A stretch of DNA of 25,378 bases from SpSt-398 sp033762195 (GTDB lineage Bacteria; Bacteroidota; Bacteroidia; Chitinophagales; Chitinophagaceae). The notes under the pieces are model-generated. The model had not been told where the DNA came from and searched no databases. It saw only the letters and a list, made by a program, of their open reading frames with translations. Of this stretch, positions 22,492 through 25,378 are shown piece by piece. Location: assembly GCA_033762195.1 (NCBI GenBank), contig JANRLV010000027.1:1-25378 (forward strand), written 5' to 3'. A program made the translations under genes and the position numbers. The first letter of the stretch is position 1, and each line of letters begins with the position of its first letter.

Positions 22492-23163
22492 CTACACCCA
22501 CTTATTCTTGTGTGCCAAACTGATTACCTGAGCTTTGGAATTGACATGCAGTTTCTGGTAGATATTCGCAATGTGTTTCCGGATGGTCAAAACACTGATG
22601 TTCAATTCGGCAGAAATGCGTTTGGCATCCCATCCACTCACCATGTATTTAAGTATTTCTTTCTCCCTATCCGTAATGCTATGGGGGTAGGCCCCGGCCG
22701 GGGTGGTGGGGGTATTGGCAGTCTCGGAAGTACTTAGCAGGCGAAGTGTTTTCCGAGCAATGGCCGGGCTCATTGGGGCGCCGCCAAATTCGAGCACATT
22801 GGAAATGGCTTCCTGAAGTACGGGCGCCGCTTCGTGTTTGAGCAGATATCCCGACGCCCCGGCTCGGATCGCTTCAAATATCTTTTCCTCATCATCAAAT
22901 ACCGTCAACACGATAAAATGAACCTGCTCGTACAGTGATTTGGCGATCCGGATCGTTTCAATCCCATCCATACCCGGCATTTCGAGGTCCATGAAGATGA
23001 CCTGAGGTAGTTTTCCGTGAGGCAACCCTTTCAACTGTTCCAGGCAATCGTTGCCATCGGTGGCCGTGAATAACACTTCCACATCCTGCATCACCTTGAT
23101 CTTTTGGATAAAGGTATTTCGGTTGACCTGGTTGTCTTCAGTTAATGCAACAATGAATGCCAT
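22492..23163 (-). CDS. NarL/FixJ-type response regulator
   Basis: The 223-residue protein has a receiver domain (about 1-125) with the phospho-acceptor Asp59 in FMDLEMPGMDG, the conserved Thr in FIVLTVFDDEE and Lys in GYLLKHEA. A linker rich in Thr, Pro and Ala (about 143-160) leads to a LuxR-type helix-turn-helix (162-223: TDREKEILKYMVSGWDAKRIS, then LTIRKHIANIYQKLHV). It should be phosphorylated by the histidine kinase encoded 41 bp upstream on the same strand and then act as a transcription factor. Target genes are not visible. Its short spacing to pyrH (41 bp) could mean read-through into pyrH. Confidence 0.93.
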   Translation of the reverse strand: MAFIVALTEDNQVNRNTFIQKIKVMQDVEVLFTATDGNDCLEQLKGLPHGKLPQVIFMDLEMPGMDGIETIRIAKSLYEQVHFIVLTVFDDEEKIFEAIRAGASGYLLKHEAAPVLQEAISNVLEFGGAPMSPAIARKTLRLLSTSETANTPTTPAGAYPHSITDREKEILKYMVSGWDAKRISAELNISVLTIRKHIANIYQKLHVNSKAQVISLAHKNKWV

Positions 23164-23204
23164 GGTATCCTAAAGGTAGTATTCCGGCTTTGGCGGTACA
23201 ATAA

Positions 23205-25169
23205 TCAATTTGTAGTACCCGAAATGATAACGGTCGTTCCCTGCCCGGTTCCTTCCCATTGAACGGTCCATCCTTCCTGCTCACACCGTGACCGGATATT
23301 GTCCAGTCCATTCCCACCCCACCCATTTGTGGGGCTGCCCGACATGCCTCTCCCGTTATCACTGATATGCAATTGCCAGTCACCGGTACTGACAAATTTC
23401 ACCATGACCTTGGTGCCCTGGCTGTGTTTCAACGCATTCACTACCGCCTCCTGAATGATCCGGTACAAGTGAAAGGCCTGGGAAGAAGAAAGGGTGATAT
23501 CATTATCTATACTCTCGGTCACCTCAAAGGTGAATTGACGGTAACTGGGCTGGATCCGTTGAAAAAACACCTTGATCCGGTCGCTGATCGCGGTCAGGCT
23601 CAGGGCATCTTTCTTTAATACCCAGATCGTATCATTCAATTGGGAGATGATGGCCTGTGAATTATTTCTCAGTTCACCATATACTTCCTGATCAGTACCC
23701 TTCCCTTTCCCCATTTCAAGGAAATCCAGATTAGCTGCCATGGAGGCGGCATAGGCACCGAGGTTATCATGCAGATCGGCGGCAATGCGTCTTCGTTCTT
23801 TTTCTTCCGCTTCACGAACGGCTTCTTCGGCCTTTCTTTTCTCTTCTTCTCTGAGTTTTTCAATCCGCCGCCGTTGGTTTCCGCGATATCGCCGAAACAA
23901 GGCAAATCCTGTTGTCAAGATGAGCCCGATCAATACCAGCGACGCGATAAACTGGAAATTCTTTTGCTGCAGGTCAAATTTCTGTTGAAGAATGGTGTTC
24001 TCCTTTTTTTGTACCTCGTATTTTGTCTCGAGATCAGCGATCGCCTCTGCCGAGTTGGCTTCATACAGAGAATCTTTCGCTGCAAGGAGTTCTTCCAGTG
24101 TCATTTGATACTCTGTCCATTTCCCCGCTTGCTTATAATATCCACTTAATGCCTTTAAATAGGTTGCCCTCAATTTGGGGTCATTGGTATACACGGCTTC
24201 ATCACTTTGCCCTTCCGTATTAACTAACGCGCCCTTCTGCAGGTTTTGAATACACACCTCAATGGCCTTGTCCAATTGCCCCGATCCCGCATAGAATTCA
24301 GCCAGTTGAAGATTGTCTTCTACCAGGATACTGCCATTGACGGTTTTTCTGCGAACGGCCAGCATTTCCTTTAGTGCTTTCTCTGCCTCTCCATACCGGC
24401 CTTGTCGGGTATACAGATCCGTTTGTATGCGCAGGCCTGTGGCGATATAGTTCAGGTTCTCGAGTTTACGGCAAAGAGGAAGTGCTTTTTGAATATAGTA
24501 TTCCACCGAATCGGGGCGCTGAAGGGAAACATAAGCATTGGCCGCATTGAGATATGAAGGGGCAAGTATTTCCGGAATGGTGCGTCCGCGACTGCTACCG
24601 ATCTGAATAGCTCGCTGAATAAAGGCCAGGGCTTCCCGCGGTTGTGCTCGGGAAAGGGATACTGAGCCCACTGTGTTGTTTATAAGACCAATGGCCAGGG
24701 TATCCCTGAATTTTTCTGCCTCCGGCAAAATTTTGTACAGCATCTCAAGGGCATCCAGGTACCTCGACTTTGATCCTCTCAATAAGGCAATGGCCCTGCC
24801 TGTCTTGAAGTAAACATCTCTTAATTGAGGATCCTCTGGTTTTAATTCAGGCCAGATTCGCTCTATAAAATAAAGTCCGCTATCGGCCCAACCCCAACGC
24901 AGATACCAATTGGCATATCCCAATTCCGCCAGGTATTTATTTCGCTTATTGGAACTTTTTGCGGCCAGTTCATACATCTCCGGGGCATATTTATCCATGC
25001 TGTCCCGGTTCAGACTATGGTACTCTTCAAAAAGAGCCAGGTAAGCACTCAACTTCTCTTCAGGTGCATTGGCTTTCAGGACAAGTCCATGCAAACTGTC
25101 AATGATACGGGTTTGACTATTTGCAGACTGATAAATAAAAAATAGCAGAATAATGATCCCGAGGCGCAT
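23205..25169 (-). CDS. TPR-containing sensor histidine kinase (HisKA_3 type)
   Basis: The 654-residue protein has a signal sequence (1-18), a periplasmic region of about 370 residues made of helical repeats that read as TPRs (for example PREALAFIQRAIQIG and GRYGEAEKALKEML), a short coiled coil, one transmembrane helix (about 405-425, ASLVLIGLILTTGFALF), and a cytoplasmic coiled linker rich in Glu and Arg. The dimerisation/phosphotransfer domain follows, with His467 in IAADLHDNLG. The ATPase domain has the N box EAVVNALKHSQG, the G box DNGRGM (Asp604) and GGNGLDNIRSR. This layout (NarX/DesK-like kinase with periplasmic TPRs) is frequent in Bacteroidota. The signal sensed is unknown; the TPRs suggest a protein or peptide ligand. 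It is the first gene of the kinase-regulator pair. Confidence 0.93.
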   Translation of the reverse strand: MRLGIIILLFFIYQSANSQTRIIDSLHGLVLKANAPEEKLSAYLALFEEYHSLNRDSMDKYAPEMYELAAKSSNKRNKYLAELGYANWYLRWGWADSGLYFIERIWPELKPEDPQLRDVYFKTGRAIALLRGSKSRYLDALEMLYKILPEAEKFRDTLAIGLINNTVGSVSLSRAQPREALAFIQRAIQIGSSRGRTIPEILAPSYLNAANAYVSLQRPDSVEYYIQKALPLCRKLENLNYIATGLRIQTDLYTRQGRYGEAEKALKEMLAVRRKTVNGSILVEDNLQLAEFYAGSGQLDKAIEVCIQNLQKGALVNTEGQSDEAVYTNDPKLRATYLKALSGYYKQAGKWTEYQMTLEELLAAKDSLYEANSAEAIADLETKYEVQKKENTILQQKFDLQQKNFQFIASLVLIGLILTTGFALFRRYRGNQRRRIEKLREEEKRKAEEAVREAEEKERRRIAADLHDNLGAYAASMAANLDFLEMGKGKGTDQEVYGELRNNSQAIISQLNDTIWVLKKDALSLTAISDRIKVFFQRIQPSYRQFTFEVTESIDNDITLSSSQAFHLYRIIQEAVVNALKHSQGTKVMVKFVSTGDWQLHISDNGRGMSGSPTNGWGGNGLDNIRSRCEQEGWTVQWEGTGQGTTVIISGTTN

Positions 25170-25209
25170 GGGGATTTTTTTTCTAAATGTAGAGAATTAT
25201 TGGGGGTTT

Positions 25210-25335
25210 GAGGACAGATGACGGATGACGGATGACAGATGACGGAGGGTGGATGTTGGATGTTGGATGACAGATGATGGATGACAGATGACCGATGACA
25301 GATGACGGATGACGGATGTTGGATGTTGGAAGGGA
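25210..25335. repeat. Heptanucleotide tandem repeat, 18 units of the GATGACN family
   Basis: Eighteen 7-nt units follow each other with no register slip: GAGGACA, GATGACG, GATGACG, GATGACA, GATGACG, GAGGGTG, GATGTTG twice, GATGACA, GATGATG, GATGACA, GATGACC, GATGACA, GATGACG twice, GATGTTG twice, GAAGGGA. It lies 40 bp upstream of the histidine kinase start and belongs to the same unit family as 8040-8081. Unlike that element it has no inverted arm within the window. The spacer 25170-25378 holds nothing else but a terminal palindrome. Confidence 0.85.
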
Positions 25336-25357
25336 GGCGGAGGGCGGGGTGTGGCTG

Positions 25358-25378
25358 TGCGAGACCTCTGGTCTCGCA
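25358..25378. repeat. Perfect palindrome at the window edge
   Basis: TGCGAGACC-TCT-GGTCTCGCA is a 9-bp perfect stem with a 3-base loop and ends at the last base of the window, so it may be longer. It could be a terminator of a gene beyond the edge or a REP-like element. Confidence 0.55.

Noticed and set aside
25210..25335. CRISPR array
   Set aside because: The units are 7 nt with no spacers between them and no cas genes are present.

Overview
The window looks like chromosomal core and near-core sequence from a Bacteroidota member, most probably family Chitinophagaceae. The evidence is a two-ORF methionine synthase, a stand-alone GH97 enzyme with SusB-like catalytic motifs, a short bTHX ribosomal protein, lipoproteins of the 'CANxIPPSGGPxDSxPP' type, few Shine-Dalgarno sequences, and promoters with the Bacteroidota TAnnTTTG -7 box (best cases before metH and the HU gene). 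No rRNA, tRNA, CRISPR, transposase or prophage gene was seen.

Layout. 1-2535 (minus): an SRPBCC protein, a secreted M48 metalloprotease and a secreted hypothetical protein cut by the window edge. 2590-12199 (plus): a UvrD-type helicase fused to a Cys-rich RecB-like nuclease, an Ig-like lipoprotein, recR, then metH split into a homocysteine-domain ORF and a folate/B12/activation ORF, with an unlisted 30-codon membrane-peptide ORF between them that overlaps the second half by one base. 12208-14784 (minus): a tight SemiSWEET, MFS, HAD phosphatase and RDD operon. 14868-17844 (minus): a secreted GH97 alpha-glucosidase-like enzyme and a LOG-family protein. 17985-19756 (plus): exonuclease III, a DUF4286 protein, an HU protein and the tiny ribosomal protein bTHX. 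19864-25169 (minus): pdxH, a membrane-anchored coiled-coil protein, pyrH, and a TPR histidine kinase with its NarL/FixJ-type response regulator. DNA repair (helicase-nuclease, RecR, exonuclease III), one-carbon/methionine metabolism and sugar handling are the recurring themes.

Two features stand out beyond the genes. (1) The ~130-nt leader of metH follows a near-ideal promoter (TTG, 20 nt, TATCTTTG). It can fold into an outer closing stem, a bulged hairpin, a second stem abutting it, and a pseudoknot from the hairpin loop to the sequence just after the second stem. This is a riboswitch-like topology that I could not match to a known class. (2) Several intergenic spacers are built of 7-nucleotide units held in register over 50-140 bp. 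They occur at 8040-8179 (20 units), 14809-14857 (7 units), 19752-19849 (14 units, holding a perfect 41-bp inverted repeat) and 25210-25335 (18 units). Two loci share one unit family (GATGACN) and the others use unrelated units, so the 7-nt period, rather than the sequence, is the common property. They recall the heptameric STRR repeats of cyanobacteria.

All functional calls rest on reading the sequence and remembered family motifs; no database search or folding program was run.
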